From Moniliella sp. 'wahieum' (Eukaryota; Basidiomycota; Moniliellomycetes; Moniliellales; Moniliellaceae), in NCBI GenBank assembly GCA_003971905.1, contig RSEE01000070.1, positions 64,501 to 128,500 on the forward strand: DNA of 64,000 nucleotides, written 5' to 3'. Shown piece after piece: positions 45,985 to 57,755 of this stretch. Positions within the stretch are counted from its first letter, which is position 1, and each line of letters starts with the position of its first letter. Made by a program: the position numbers and the translations under genes. The notes below the pieces were generated by a model that ran no database searches, was not told the origin of the DNA, and worked only from the letters and a program-made list of their open reading frames with translations.

Positions 45985-48438
45985 CGGCCAAAAGAACCCA
46001 AAAAGAGCAGGCGGGCGCATGATGGTGCAGGACACTGGCCTACACTTGCGGAGTGTCCGGCATTACGCGCTACGCGTTGGTGTGCGGGTGGGGCTTGCAT
46101 CTTGGAGCTTGGCAGCTGTGCAGCGCATTGCTCGTTGCCTGGGCCGCCAGGTGATGTGGCGGATGGCAGGGTCCAACGTACGTTTAACTTGAACGTTCAG
46201 TTGGTAATCCCCGGGGGCGGGCCGTGGCATTGCTCCTTCCCCCCCCTGTTGATATACCGGCCAGCGAGAGAGGCTTCGGCAGATCTTAGCCCATCGGCTG
46301 CGCCCTGCTTTATCCTGCCAGCCACCGAGGGCTCTGCGGCGGACGGGCCGAACGGCGAGAAAGAGTAGCACGGGTCCAATGCCAACGCCTGATGCTCTTC
46401 GATGGCCAATGCGCAGGGGTGAGAATACGGCAGGGGGCGGCAGAGTGCAGCGGGTGGCATGTGGGCGGCACGGGTGATGTATGATGCATGATGCGCGTGA
46501 TGGCCGCCACAGACAGAAGTGCAACGTGCGTAGTTTGAAATTGGAGCGCCCCCGCGATGCTCCAGCCTGCCTCGACCCGGCTGTGCTCCACGCACCCCTC
46601 TCAGATCTCACGTGGCTGGGGGCAAATTTGGAGGGCGGTGCTGGGCGGCGGTCGAGCCCAGTATAGATAGCTAGTAGAGCTTGCAAGTAGGCGGTCCTCG
46701 TTCCACGCATGATCAGGATCCCGAGTAGTGAACCGGAAAACGTTAACCACGTTAACCGCGCGTTAACCCCGAGAGCTCTCTCTGAGGATCTGACTCAGCG
46801 CTCGGCCTGGCTCCGCCTGAGGCACTCAGCTCAGCTAGGCGGGTTTACACTGCCCCTGTGCTGACGCTCAGATCCCAGGTGGTGTTGCAGCCTCCCACCT
46901 GCAGGTACGTAGAGCCGGTCTCACATGCCACGTGCCACAGAAGGCCACAGCCAACTCAGCTGGAACATAGATGAGCTATTCCGAGCGTTTACGTCAGCGC
47001 TAAGCTGTGGCAATTGATTCATGCCACCGAGTAGGGCGGAGTTGCACCGAGGAATGTAAGGCTGCACATTGTAAACTGTAAACGTTAAACGTCCAACCAA
47101 AGCATTCTTCAAGAGCCCAACAATAAGATAGCTAGCTAATCGATTATCAGCTCTTAGGATGTTTCATCGATGCTTCCCCGCATTAGAGTGATTGCCACAG
47201 CATCAAAAGTCGGTGGCCATCACTTCAATTGGCAGGGAGTACTGGGAATTGAGAAGTAGGTCAATTAATACGTGATGTTCCCCCACGCGATATCGCCTGC
47301 GAAAATGCACCAACACTCTAGGCCACACAATCTCCGCTGTGGAAGAAAACAGACAGAAGCACAGCACTTGCGGTTGGAGAGCTTTTTTCCTGCATTGTTT
47401 GCAACGAAAACGCACCCCATTTTTGTGAGTAAGTGCATGGGGAAGCTGTGCATACAGGCCAAAAAAGTGTTGAAAAACGCACTGTTAGTCGATAGTCTCC
47501 GATGCTCTTGCATGGCCAACATACCACATTGAGGTTAAACGTTAATGTGTCTTCTCGTATATGTGAAAGGGTGTGCACCGTGGACTCGTCACTGCAACAC
47601 TCCGGGCAATTGTGTTGTCGTGAGTATAGCCAGAGACGATAATGATGAGCAGAAAGAAAGTATTGAATGGAACGAAGAGAGCAATAAGCAATGGTGCTCG
47701 CGATACAGGACGGAGAGGCCAGGCAGAGGGGGCGCGCTTTGAGTCAACCTGGGCGAGCTGTCTATCTCTACGATCCGCCACATTGTAAGTTGTGTGGCTC
47801 AGATGGGTACCAACCCCCAGTAGATGGCAGTATGACAGACGTTCCAGAGCACATTGTCTCTCTGTGGGGGTAATTCTCTCTCAAACACCTATAACGAAGT
47901 AGGAGCAATGCGATACGGAACCTTACTACGGTGAACCGCCTGTGACCTGTGGTTATTACGGTCATGACGAGCCACGATCCCCTTCGGCATTTATATACTG
48001 GCTTTTTGATGGTTCCCACCGCGGGGCATGCACTTCAAACGAAGACACATCTTGGTAAATGATGACCTTCTCTTGTCTGCCCTACAACAATCTTCGTAGC
48101 CGCATGACACACATGTGCATTTCATTCGTAATGAAACCGTCAAGCTGTGAATTGTACAGAACCGAAAGGCAACGCCTAAAAGAAAAGACTTAACTTGTTT
48201 TTTCTGTCTCTCGAAGGTCGACGGACACAGTACCAAAGTGGAAGTTTTCACCTCCGTCACCGCCGTTCCGGCTCGCATCTTGTGGCGTACCCGAGAAAAA
48301 TGTCAGAGTATATGGAGACGCGGAAGAAATATGAGGTGTGTACTCGTCATCAATGATAGTAGAAAATATAGAAACGAGGCATATACAGTGTGTTCCTCGC
48401 ACAACGGTGTGGAGGGGATCACAGGTCGAGTCTGACCC

Positions 48439-49030
48439 TGGTATAGTTATCGTCGGGAGAACGTGAACAGGTAGACGACTGGGGGAAACATGTCATGTCT
48501 ATAGAATAGATCAGGGGATCTCTCAGCATTTAGCCCACCTGCATGGTAACGACGTGTAACGAGGGGTGAGAGGCCTGTGAGATCTGTGAGAGCCTACTGA
48601 CAAAGGCTGAGCTTATATTTGTCTTTCGTACCTATAGACACAGACTGTAGAGTGAACGAGAAAGGAAAAGATGCGGATCCACACGTCATATATATAGCTG
48701 CGTACGCGATATATACATAAGGTTCAAAAACAACAAAGAGAATAAGAAACGAGGCGATCGACGGATAATAAGGTTCAACATAGCCGAGAAGAGAACAGAA
48801 ATAAGGAAAGGAGCGATCGACTGCGGAGACCGATCAGCCAAAGACGAGCAGATTGGGCCCAGCAATCGACACCGATGCCGATGCCATCTCCACGTCCAAC
48901 CCAACAGGCGTCATCGACTCCGATGCCGGTGCCATCTCAACGTCCCCGTCGCCGTCAAGGGACAAGGCGGAGAGCTTCTCGGCAAGTTCGTCGATTATCA
49001 TGGGCAGGGCGGCACTGCCTCGGTACCAAG
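48439..49030 (-). repeat. Left arm of the large inverted repeat
   Basis: Covers the last 65 codons and about 400 bp downstream of the repeat-protein gene. Its reverse complement matches 53627-54350 with scattered substitutions and indels. Confidence 0.75.
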
Positions 49031-51511
49031 CACCGGGGCGGGAACCATGTCGGTATCGTCCTCGTTGCAAAGAAGGAATGAGGCGGAAGCCATCTCGGTA
49101 TCATCCTCATCGTCAACGAGGTGTCAAAGAGCATATCAGTGTCTTCATCCGTTGCCACGATGTGTGCCGCTGTCACAGTACCCGTGTGCGTGGGCCGCTG
49201 CCACTGAGGTGGAAGAGGAACCAACTCCAAGGCCGGAATGTGGGGGGCAAAGGTGAATGCTTCTGGCACGCCCGGAGCCTGGCCGAAGCAAGATTCTCCA
49301 CCAGAATTGGGTACATGATCGACCTCCATCCACTGGGCTGGATGAAGATGAGGGGAATGTGCCGGCGGATGCGCGTATACCTGTGGTATTATCGCGTGCG
49401 CCGGAGCTGCCACGGTCTCGGCGGGTGTTGCTCTGACAGTACCCGGATCCATGGGCCGCCGCCACTGAGGGGGAAGAGGAACCGAAGCCAACGACGGAAT
49501 GTTGGGCGCAAAGGTGATTGCTTGAGGATCGCCTGTTGCTGGGCTTGCCGATGAGCCAGAAAGCGGCGCGCGGACGACCCTCCTACTGCCAAAGCGAGAG
49601 GGAGTGATCACGAGCGGAGTTGCGGCTACACCGGCATTCCTTTTCGCTCGCTTCGCATCAGGTTCAGACTGAGGCTCATCTTCGTCGTCCACATGTGGCC
49701 TCTTCTTGATAACCAACCCTGCGGATGGCACCTGGCTCCCGAGGTGCGCTGGGAGAAGGGTTGAGCCAGATGTAGCCGGAAGAAGCGGACCTGGAACGCA
49801 CGATTGGCTGACCTCTGGGATGGAGGGTGCCACGGCCGGCGCCCAACAACCGTCAGACCTTGTTCTGGGGTCGTACCCGTGTATCTGGGCCACTGCAAGT
49901 GAGGCGAAAGAGAACCGAATGTCCATTCCGGACCGTCAGGGGGAAATGCGGAAGCTTGAGGATGGCCCGTTGCTTGGCTTGAAGAAGGGCTTGGGTGTGG
50001 AGGGCGATCGACACCCTTACCCTTATTGTCACGCAAACCAGTTCCTTCGCTAAAAGAAGGGCCAACAAGGGATGGGACGCGCTCAACGCTCTTGTCCATG
50101 TCAGGCAACCCCGTTGGGATGCTGGACGACGGAGTGAGAAGCGGAGCGCGGTCGACGCCCTTGCCCTTGTCTCGTACCCCCGTTGGTTGGCTAAACGAAG
50201 GGTCGACGAGCGGTGGGACGCTGCGCTCAATACTCTTGCCCTTGTCGCACACGCCCGTTGGGAGGCTGGACGACGGGCTGAGAAGCGGAGCGCGGTCGAC
50301 ACCCTTGCCCTGGGCCGTGTACGCCCATTGGTAGGGGAAACGCAAATGGGCTAGGGCGAGGTACGCCGTCGACGCCCTCGCCTTGTCACAGCGAGAGGGG
50401 ATGATGTCGTCCGAAGGGGCGATTACATCGTTATTCCTCTTGGCCTGCTTCACAATAGTCTGAGGCTCATCGTCGTCTCCTCCCGGGACCTCTTTTTGAT
50501 AATCGAGCGTCTTGGATACACCTTGCTCCTGGGATCTTCATGGACGGCTCCGACCTGTACAGCCGGAGCAAGTGGAGCCTCAGCTGGAACGTCCGATTGG
50601 CTGACCTCTGGGATGGGGGGTGCCACGGACGGGCAGTCAACGACCGTAACATCTTTTTCGGGTGGCGTGCCCGTGTCTTTAGGTCGCTGCAAGTGAGGTG
50701 AAAGGGGCCCGAATTCCCAGGCCGGATCATTGGGGACAGCGGCGGTTGTTTGAGGTTGGCCCGCTTCTTGGCTTGAAGAGGGGCTTGGAAATGGAAGGCG
50801 ATCGACTTTCTTATTACCCTTGCCTGAGCGAGAGGAAGGAATCCCGGGCGGAGGTGCGGCTTTACCGTCATTCCTCTTGATCCGCTTCACAACAGGCCGG
50901 GGCTCATCTTCGTCTTGATCGCGTGGCCTCTTCTTGAGAATCGATCGTGTTGGATACATCACCTTGCCCGTCGGGTGATCCGGCAGAAGGGTGGAGCCAG
51001 ATATAGCCGGAGGAAGGGGAACTTCAATTGGCATGTTCCATTGACTGACCTCTGGGATGGGGTGTACCCCATCCCGATGGCCAACCCCAGTCACATCTCC
51101 CGGCACCTGAATTTGAGTGCGGGAGCGGACTCGTATCGCTGGGGCGATCGGAGCATTGGATCGAAGGCTGGCAGATAATAACTGTTTGACACCGCGTTTA
51201 GGGGGCTGGAGGATGACGGAAAGAGATTTGTGGTCAGCGCAATCCTGGGGGATCACCGAAGGACGTGAGGATAACGAAGTCCTTACCCTGCTTGGGCTAG
51301 CGTGACGACGGGCGTGTGGGCGCTCTTGCTGATGAGACAAAGGGGCTACGGGTGGCAGGTGAGGCTGATGGTCGGTAGGTGGCTGCTGGGTCGGACCAGG
51401 GACAGAATCCGGGCTGTTGGATCGGGACGCAGCCGTGTGCTCCACTTGCTTGTCCTGCTGGCTCTGCTCATTGTTGGGGTATTGAGACGGAGGAGCGTTG
51501 TTCTCACTCAT
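48834..51511 (-). CDS. Unknown nuclear-type protein built from internal repeat modules
   Basis: The ATG at 51511 gives MSENNAPPSQYPNNEQSQQD. After a Gln/Pro/Ser-rich N-terminus, a module begins PIPEVSQ and continues GSTLLPDHP, SILKKRPR, DEDEPRP, KRIKRND, SPSSSQEAGQPQ and FGPLSPHLQRPKDTGTPPE. It starts at about 51066, 50618 and 49830, so it occurs three times. The KKRPR..KRIKRN pair in each looks like a bipartite nuclear localisation signal. The middle module is expanded by GKGVDRAPLLSPSSS-type units. The tail reads LAEKLSALSLDGDGDVEMAP and ends AGPNLLVFG at 48834. Frame changes lie near 50460, 49640 and 49090. No known domain is recognised; about 890 residues. A truncated inverted copy of its 3' end lies at 53627-54350. 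Confidence 0.6.
49990..50320 (-). repeat. Higher-order tandem repeat, period about 144 bp, inside the repeat protein
   Basis: The block CGGAGCGCGGTCGAC recurs at about 50287 and 50143, exactly 144 bp (48 codons) apart. Each 144-bp unit is two related 72-bp halves (GKGVDRAPLL.. and GKSIERSVPPLV..), so roughly five half-units are present. Confidence 0.75.
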
Positions 51512-52082
51512 GATGCAGAGTGTGTGGGGGCGATGAGGCGGTGGCGAGATGGTATAGGCGGTGTGTGGCGGATAGTGGTGAGTGCGAAAGAGGTGGCGCG
51601 ACGGAGGTGGGGGTAGGGAGAGAGGTGAGATGGATATGGCGCGTGCTATACAATGTATCTGTGCTCTCTGTCGATGGACACAGATTGCCATCCGTGGCAT
51701 ATGTCTTGCATCTGACAGTTACGGAGGCATCCCCATTATGCACTTCGCTAGTCTCTATCATGGTAAGGCGAAGCAGTTAGTAGGTGCCAACGAAGGCATC
51801 TGAATACATAGTGCGTTCGACGTCAAGGAGCGTCTGTCTTTACAACAGTAGGAGTGACTTGTGCGCTCCGCAGAGTGGCCAAGTGACCAGCACTGCTGAA
51901 GAGCTCTGGACACCCGCTTTTTTTTGGTCGCCACGGATGCAATTTGGCCCCACGGATGTTGTGCTTGTCTGGCAGAATCAAGACATCGATATTACATCGA
52001 TATTATGCGGGCGAGAGGGAGGTGTGTCCGTGCTTTTCCTCGTCTCTCTCTTGTGCATATACTCAGTAGGCTAAACAAGATC

Positions 52083-52370
52083 TAAGAAAAATATGTCAAC
52101 ATTGTGCGGCACAAGCCCTGTGTTGCTTGCGCACGGTGTGTTCGCTGCCCCGTCTGTCGCGTTGTTAGCCCTGGGGTTTTGCTGGCTGCTCTCTCCCAAT
52201 CAAACTTATTTGCCGCACACACGCCCTGCTCACCGCGATCAGTTCGCGAAGCGTGAAGGTGTTGGGTGGTGTGGTCATCCGGTCATCATTCTCCGGTCGC
52301 AAAAAAACGGGAAAGCTTCAAGTACGGTGTGATGTGATTAAGAAAGTAGGGTGGGATCGGTGTGTGATGG
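52083..52370 (+). repeat. Repeat element B, copy 1
   Basis: Matches the minus strand of 53150-53580 over long stretches, including AGCCCTGTGTTGCT, CACGGTGTGTTCGCTGCCCC and GAAGGTGTTGG. Either strand can be read for about 50 codons, but similarity is at DNA level and extends beyond any frame. Confidence 0.65.
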
Positions 52371-53149
52371 GGTCCTGCCTGTGCCTTCCTGCAACACGCA
52401 ACACTATGGGCTGGGCATTGGCTGATGTGTGTCGTCTGGGCGCAGAAGTGTGGTCACTAACAACAGATATATAGCAGTCCGTGCACAATAAGCCACTGTC
52501 ATAAGTATCTACTGCCTTGGCTCCAGCCACTGTCGCGCCTGCCTTCTTCCATTGTGGCATTTATCGAGACGAACGTTGTCACAGGCCTAGCTAGCGATGC
52601 TGGCGATGAGGGATGGAGATGGCGGTGCACTGTGTGCATCGGGCCACGTGTCACTGAAGGCCGATGGGCTCTAGACCACTGATGCTCAACAAACGCGGCA
52701 TGTATCTTGCACAGAGACAGGGAGGAGCTAGCCAAAGTCCTGACGAAGTCGCACATGTCGTGTGCCACCACGAGCGACGAGGGGGCAGCCAGATTGTCCG
52801 CAGTCTGGGGGCGAAAAAGATAGCAGGGACAAACGAGGGCCAAGGGCATCTCAACTATCTGCAACAAGGAGTGCGTTCGGACTAACCTGAGACCCGATCT
52901 GTGAAGCGGGCATAAGGGTCTTCTGTACTCGGCTTAATACTGTGACATGCGACCGATGAGTCTGGTGACCGATGATATGCTGCCGCACACCCAGGGGTAT
53001 GGCATGGCGCCTCTGTCGTCTGCTGTGTACAGGCCGTCAAACGCATTTTGTTAGTCGACACGGCTGCATTGGGGCCCCACACGGAGCACAGAATCAATTC
53101 ACCGATGCAGGTGAAGGCCGAAGGAGGATGCGCCCTCCCTACTATCACA

Positions 53150-53580
53150 CACCGACTATACACCCCACTTTCTATCACAGATCGTACGCTACTTACTCAT
53201 ATCACACGGTACTTTACGCGTTCCCGTTGGTGTATTGAACCGGAGAACGATGACCACCACACCCTCCAACACCTTCACATTTCTTCGCACAGGGGGAAGC
53301 AAAACAGGGAGGCGGAGAAGCAGAACTGCATTATACGGGATTTTGTCATGATGCAGCGCACCTCATCCAGAGGATGGTCGAAGAAAATACGAGGCCGCGG
53401 GGAGATGATGGGGATGGAGAGAGGCGACGCGGTGTGAGTAGGGCGTCTGTGCGGCAAACAAGTTTGATTGTGAGCAGCTAGCCGAAGCTTCAGCGCCAGC
53501 AATATGACAGACGGGGCAGCGAACACACCGTGCGCGAGCAACACAGGGCTTGTACTGCACATTGTTGACATCGCCTTTAA
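53150..53580 (-). repeat. Repeat element B, copy 2 (inverted)
   Basis: Inverted relative to copy 1 and also similar, in the same orientation, to 54385-54530 (shared TTTTGTCATGATGCA and GGCGG/GCGGTAAACAA segments). Confidence 0.65.
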
Positions 53581-53626
53581 ATAGATCTCTTTTCGCTGAT
53601 GAAAACGTATAGTTTTGCCTTGTTCC

Positions 53627-54350
53627 TTGGTACCGTGGCAGTGCCGCTGCAGCCGGTACAGTACAATGCTGCTGTCCAGCCTATTGCCATTGATGGTAGT
53701 CAGACCCCCATGACAATAGACGGACTTGCCGAGATGCTCTCCGCCTTGTCCCTTGACGGCGACGCGACGAGGATGTTGAGATGGCACCGGCATCGGAGTC
53801 AATGAAGCCCGCTGGGTTGGACGTGGATATGTCACCGGCATCGCAACTGGTGAAACCTGGCGGGATGGACATGGGGATGACACCTGCATCGGTGCCGATT
53901 GCTGGGCCCATTCGGCTCGTCTTAGATCAGCGGTCCCCGCCGTCGATCGCTCCCTTGCTTATTTCTGTTCTCTTTTTGGCTATGTTGAACCTTATCCGTC
54001 GATCGGATCTTTTCTTAGATCTTATGTCTCTTTTCCGTTTGTTGAACCTTACATCTCTTTCGTGTACGCAGCTGTATGTATGACGTGTGAATCCGCACGG
54101 TTAATTCCTTTCTCGTTTATTGCTCTGTCAGATAGTCAATGTCTACAGGTATACGAAAGGGTAGTGTACGCTCGACCGTTGCCATCAGGCTCTCACAGAT
54201 CTCACAGGCCTCTCCTCTCGTTGCACGTAGTCACCAGGTGGGCTGAATATTGAATGTTGAGAGCTCCCCTGATCGATTCTATAGACACCCATATTTCCCC
54301 AGTCATCTATACGTTCGCACGTTTTTCGGGGGTGACTCCCCGGCTACCGG
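53627..54350 (+). pseudogene. Truncated inverted copy of the repeat-protein 3' end
   Basis: On the plus strand this stretch encodes LAEMLSALSLDGD and MAPASESMKPAGLDVDM, then ASVPIAGP before a stop. These match LAEKLSALSLDGD, MAPASESMTPVGLDVEM and ASVSIAGP at the end of the gene at 48834-51511. The DNA match continues through about 400 bp of 3' flank (for example GCTATGTTGAACCTTAT and CTCACAGATCTCACAGGCCT). A frame break falls after LDGD. No upstream modules are present, so it is a 3' fragment. Confidence 0.75.
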
Positions 54351-54384
54351 ACGTTACACTCGGCGGCACAGCAAAAGGCAGGCG

Positions 54385-54530
54385 GCCGCAGAATGTTTTG
54401 TCATGATGCAACACTACACTCTCAAGAGGAGAGGCCACGGCGAGCAGGTGATGTGAGAATAGAGAGCGGGGCGATGGGCAGAGGACGTGGGCGGTAAACA
54501 AAAGTCTGATTGGCCGATGAACTCGATGAA
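54385..54530 (-). repeat. Repeat element B, copy 3 (partial)
   Basis: Shorter, more diverged match to 53345-53490, sharing TTTTGTCATGATGCA and AAACAA..TCTGATTG-type blocks. Confidence 0.5.
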
Positions 54531-54876
54531 GAGCACTGACGTACTGACACTAGATTCGCTTTAAGGCAAACAAAGCTATTTCTGCGGCGGACGCGACTTG
54601 AATCTTGTGCTTGACGCCCATACCTGCCGCGCTTGTGCTCCTTGCAACGGAGTACCGACGTGGATTGAAATTTTGGTGTACTACTTCAACGCGTTAATAC
54701 ACGTTGCCCCCCGCATCCAGTATCGATCAAGACCTCGCTCTGATATGCATTGACACGTGCCATGCCGAAGCTCACGTCAGCCCCGCAGCCTGGCATAGGC
54801 TGGGCAGCGTCAGTAGGCGCATCAGCCTCCCATCCCTTCCCATCCCGTTTGTCCAGGAGAAACGCCCCTCGGAGCC

Positions 54877-55985
54877 ATGACGCCGCCTTCGCCAAACGCT
54901 GGTCCCGCCCGTTCACCCCAGCAATCATCCCGGGACACCACCCCTAACGCCCCTTCACCCGGTGCCCCGTCCCGCTACTCTCAGTCCCCCCAGCTCAACA
55001 AGCGGCGTGCCTCGGCCGCACGTGCCTCCCCGCCCCCCCGCACCGAGCGACGCAGCCGGAATGAGTCTCGTGATTGGAACGGTCATGATCGGAACGACGC
55101 CCCGAGGCGGGATCCTTACAGGCGCTCCCGCATGCTCGAGGACGGCCGTAACCAAACTTATTATGGCAGGCCTCGTGAAGGGCGCAAATCGGGCGGCGAG
55201 TTGGAGGGCAGAGCCCGTGGCTCGCCTTCGTACCAAGACCCTTCCAAAGTACGTTTCGTAGGGCCCCAGATCTACCCATCATTCCCATGTTTCCATGCCA
55301 GTCTCGGCTGAGTCGACGATCGGAGCACGCCTACCTACTTTAAAGACCAGTATAACCCAAACTGGATATTGACACTTCTCAACTTTGTGCGCTCTGCCCT
55401 CGGTTTGATGTATCGTACCAGATGCGACCTCCTCCTGAGGAACAGACCACAAGGAGGCGAGTACTTGAGTTGGCCCAGCAACTGGCCGAGGGCGAAGCAG
55501 CCCTCGAGACGTTGATCGAGCAAAAGCGACGTCTGAGTAGTTTCTTTGTGACCCCTGTCAATGCGGAGCCTGCTCCAATCCGCAAAGAGGACAAAGACAC
55601 CACCCTTGCCCGCCCGCTTTGGCCACCTTCGGCTGGAGACCGTTTGAACCCCAGCGTCCCCGCCAGTATCTCTCCCGACGTGGTCCATGGCCAGATCGAT
55701 TTCTTGATTGGAAACCAGACCGTAACTGACTGCGAAGCTGCCACGTTCCCCATTTACTTTCTGCCGAAGGTCATGCTCCCCGAGCAGGATGACCTCCTGG
55801 AGGATCAAGAGCGTGCCTGTGATGAAGCCATCAATGACGCCAGTGAAGAGTGGAAAGCCAAAGCGGCCTCGCTGCAACTGGAGCTGGATGAGTTGATGAG
55901 CCAGCTGAGTGCCAAGCGCCGGCGGTCGGAATCCCCGCGTCGCCCACCACCACCGGTGGAGCATTCCCCCGCGTCGGGCGAGTGA
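54877..55985 (+). CDS. Arg/Ser-rich coiled-coil protein of unknown function
   Basis: The ATG at 54877 gives MTPPSPNAGPARSPQQSSRD. The N-terminal 120 residues are Arg, Ser and Pro rich (ARASPPPRTERRSRNESRDW, RDPYRRSRM), similar to RS-type regions of RNA-binding factors. An intron (about 55251-55330) and one missing G near 55361 lead to YFKDQYNPNW and DIDTSQLCALCPRFDVSYQM. A coiled coil follows (VLELAQQLAEGEAALETLIE), then an acidic middle and a second coiled coil (EEWKAKAASLQLELDELMSQ) before a basic tail, AKRRRSESPRR. Stop at 55985; about 345 residues. No family is recognised. A role in RNA or chromatin biology is a guess from composition. Confidence 0.65.
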
Positions 55986-56458
55986 ATAAGCTGCCGCCTG
56001 TTGTCTAGATACGCAGCGTGGGAGACATGTGTGTTTCGCTTCTTCTATGATGTTGGAGCGCGCAGCTGGTTATTGGCTGTCAAGATGCACTGATTGGTGC
56101 CGTTGAGCCGCTTGTTGCCGCGCCAGCACTTGCGCGCCGCCCATTCAAATCCAATGGGCATATGGTCCTCTTTCATTCCCATCTTCACGCGCGGAAAAAG
56201 GAAGAGGATGTGCAGTCCTTCCGATTTCACATTGGAAGTCAGACGCTGGAGATGTCGATGGCGTGGGCAGAGCCGGTGGCTGATAGGGAGCGGCGTGGAT
56301 TAATAGCATCGCAAGAGGGTAGCTGGACAAAATGCGGGTGAGCGACTGCTCTGTGAAAGTATCAATTTCTTGGCCACTCGACTCCTTTTCATTGTTAGCA
56401 ACAGGCTTTGGGCGGCAGCTCACACATCGGCCATTCCACAGGCCTCACTCTCACCATC
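55986..56458. other. Intergenic
   Basis: 3' flank of the coiled-coil gene and leader of the next short gene; nothing recognised. Confidence 0.5.
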
Positions 56459-56789
56459 ATGGCGACGATCCGCATTGACACGCACCTCACGGTGCCCGCA
56501 GGGACCGACACGCAGGACGCCCCACCTGCTCAAACAAACATGAGCATTCCAGTTGCCTCCTTGACTCGATGCCATTGCCGACGCCCTGGACCAGGCCCGG
56601 AGCCAAGTCAACACGTACACGACCCAGTGGAAGGACATCCTAGGCCCAGCGGAGGCCAAACAACAGAACCAGCGCAAGGCTGATCTGAAAAAGAACCCTC
56701 GCCCTCAGACTTCCTATCCAGATGGCGACGATGCCGGGGAAGAGGAGGAGGAGGAAGAGGACCAAGATGAGGAAGAAGAGCAAGAATAG
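56459..56789 (+). CDS. Short acidic-tailed protein, possibly Gon7-like (EKC/KEOPS)
   Basis: The ATG at 56459 gives MATIRIDTHLTVPAGTDTQD. After one or two frame changes near 56560, a helical segment reads DALDQARSQVNTYTTQWKDI followed by LGPAEAKQQNQRKADLKK and an acidic run of Glu and Asp ending at 56789. Total about 110 residues. Size, N-terminal strands, single helix and acidic end resemble Gon7, the small fungal subunit of the KEOPS complex that makes t6A in tRNA, but this is resemblance of layout, not a firm sequence match. An unrelated small acidic protein is possible. Confidence 0.45.
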
Positions 56790-57308
56790 GACCCCAAACG
56801 CTGACGCAATTGCTCGCCTTGTCCTTCTCTTCACTGTCCCTGCTGTACAACCTACTGGATCGGGATCTAATTTGAATTTTTGGCCCCACCTTCGCTATAC
56901 CCATGGGGATTGAGCAGCTGAAGTATATCTCACAACCTCAGCTGGCGTACGCATTCCCGGCCAATGTTTGCAGTGCCGTTATGCCATCCAGGTGGCATCT
57001 TGGTCCCCAGATCCATCGATCCCCTCTCCAACGCTTTATACAAGAGAACAAGGTGTTATGAAATGGATCTACAGCACCCGAAATGCCGTTTGGAGAGGTA
57101 TGCATGTGATAGGCATAGAGAAGCAGCGAGTCCCACACGGCACAAAAAGGAACGAGCCGAACAAGGAACACCCACAGGACGTGGCAAGTAGAACCACAGA
57201 ACCAGGAGGGAATGCAATCCCTCGGGTCGGCAAGCGGTTCCTGCGCCGGACGTCATTTTGGAATGGCCCAAACTGCAAGCACTGTCCCGCAAGCAGAGAT
57301 TTAGGCCT
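56790..57308. other. Intergenic between convergent genes
   Basis: 3' flanks of the acidic protein gene and RPL26; nothing recognised. Confidence 0.55.
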
Positions 57309-57755
57309 TCATCCAACGTCACCCTCGGCGTCCGCCACGGGCTTGCCCGACTTGCGGGAAATGATCAGCTTACGGCTCTTGTCCAGCTTGAGCTTGGTGA
57401 TCACCACGTTCGAAGCCGCCACAGGGATGGGCACAGTCTGCTCCTTGGCCTTCTCACGCTCCACGCGGTCAACGTGGGAGACCATTCTTACGGTACACCT
57501 GGGTCACACGGCCTCAGCACCCTTCTGGAGCCGCGGACGATTTGAACCTCGTCGCCCTTGACGATAGGCATGGAGCGGATCTGTCCAGGTCGGAAAAGTT
57601 AGTTTCACCCTCGCTCCCCACAGCAGCAGACAGAACACGTACGCCGTGCTCAGCGCGCAGCTCCTTGCTCAGGGCGAGCTCATGAGCTTGCGGCGCAGGT
57701 GCGCCGGGGCACTAAGTTGGATCTTGCGGTTGGTACGGCGGCTGGACGAAACCAT
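57309..57755 (-). CDS. RPL26: 60S ribosomal protein L26 (uL24)
   Basis: A component of the large ribosomal subunit near the exit tunnel. The start at 57755 gives MVSSSRRTNRKIQLSAPAHL then RRKLMSSP and LSKELRAEHG. A 62-bp intron (57581-57642) joins IRSMPIVKGDEVQIVRGS, the KOW-type core. VTQVYRK, VDRVEREKAKEQTVPIPVAA and SNVVITKLKLDKSRKLIISR follow, ending AEGDVG at 57309. About 140 residues after correction, normal for the family. At least four bases are missing or extra near 57690, 57535, 57520 and 57490. An out-of-frame ATG pair lies upstream near 57828; family comparison favours 57755. Confidence 0.93.

Larger units (their letters stand above)
44886..48833. other. 4-kb gene-poor region with repeats
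   Basis: No gene is recognised in either strand. It contains a GGGCT repeat (45178-45201), an ATGCATGATG hairpin (45698-45745), a cluster of CACATGTCAC-like sequences (45922-45984), GTTAAC-rich elements (46738-46770) and an AT-richer stretch from about 46900. From about 48440 it becomes the 3' flank of the repeat-protein gene and one arm of a large inverted repeat. Confidence 0.55.
51512..54876. other. Non-coding region with nested inverted and direct duplications
   Basis: No intact gene is recognised. The repeat copies are listed separately. It also holds an ACATCGATATTA direct repeat near 51983-52007. Confidence 0.5.

Noticed and set aside
44886..48833. Search for a CRISPR array or transposon in the repeat-rich gene-poor block.
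   Set aside because: Repeats are short, irregular and without spacer structure; no transposase, reverse transcriptase or integrase motif was found.
52093..52332. Open frame beginning MSTLCGTSPVLLAHGVFAAP, repeated in the inverted copy.
   Set aside because: Similarity between the copies is at DNA level and continues outside the frame, and the frames diverge after about 45 codons, so no protein-level selection is evident.
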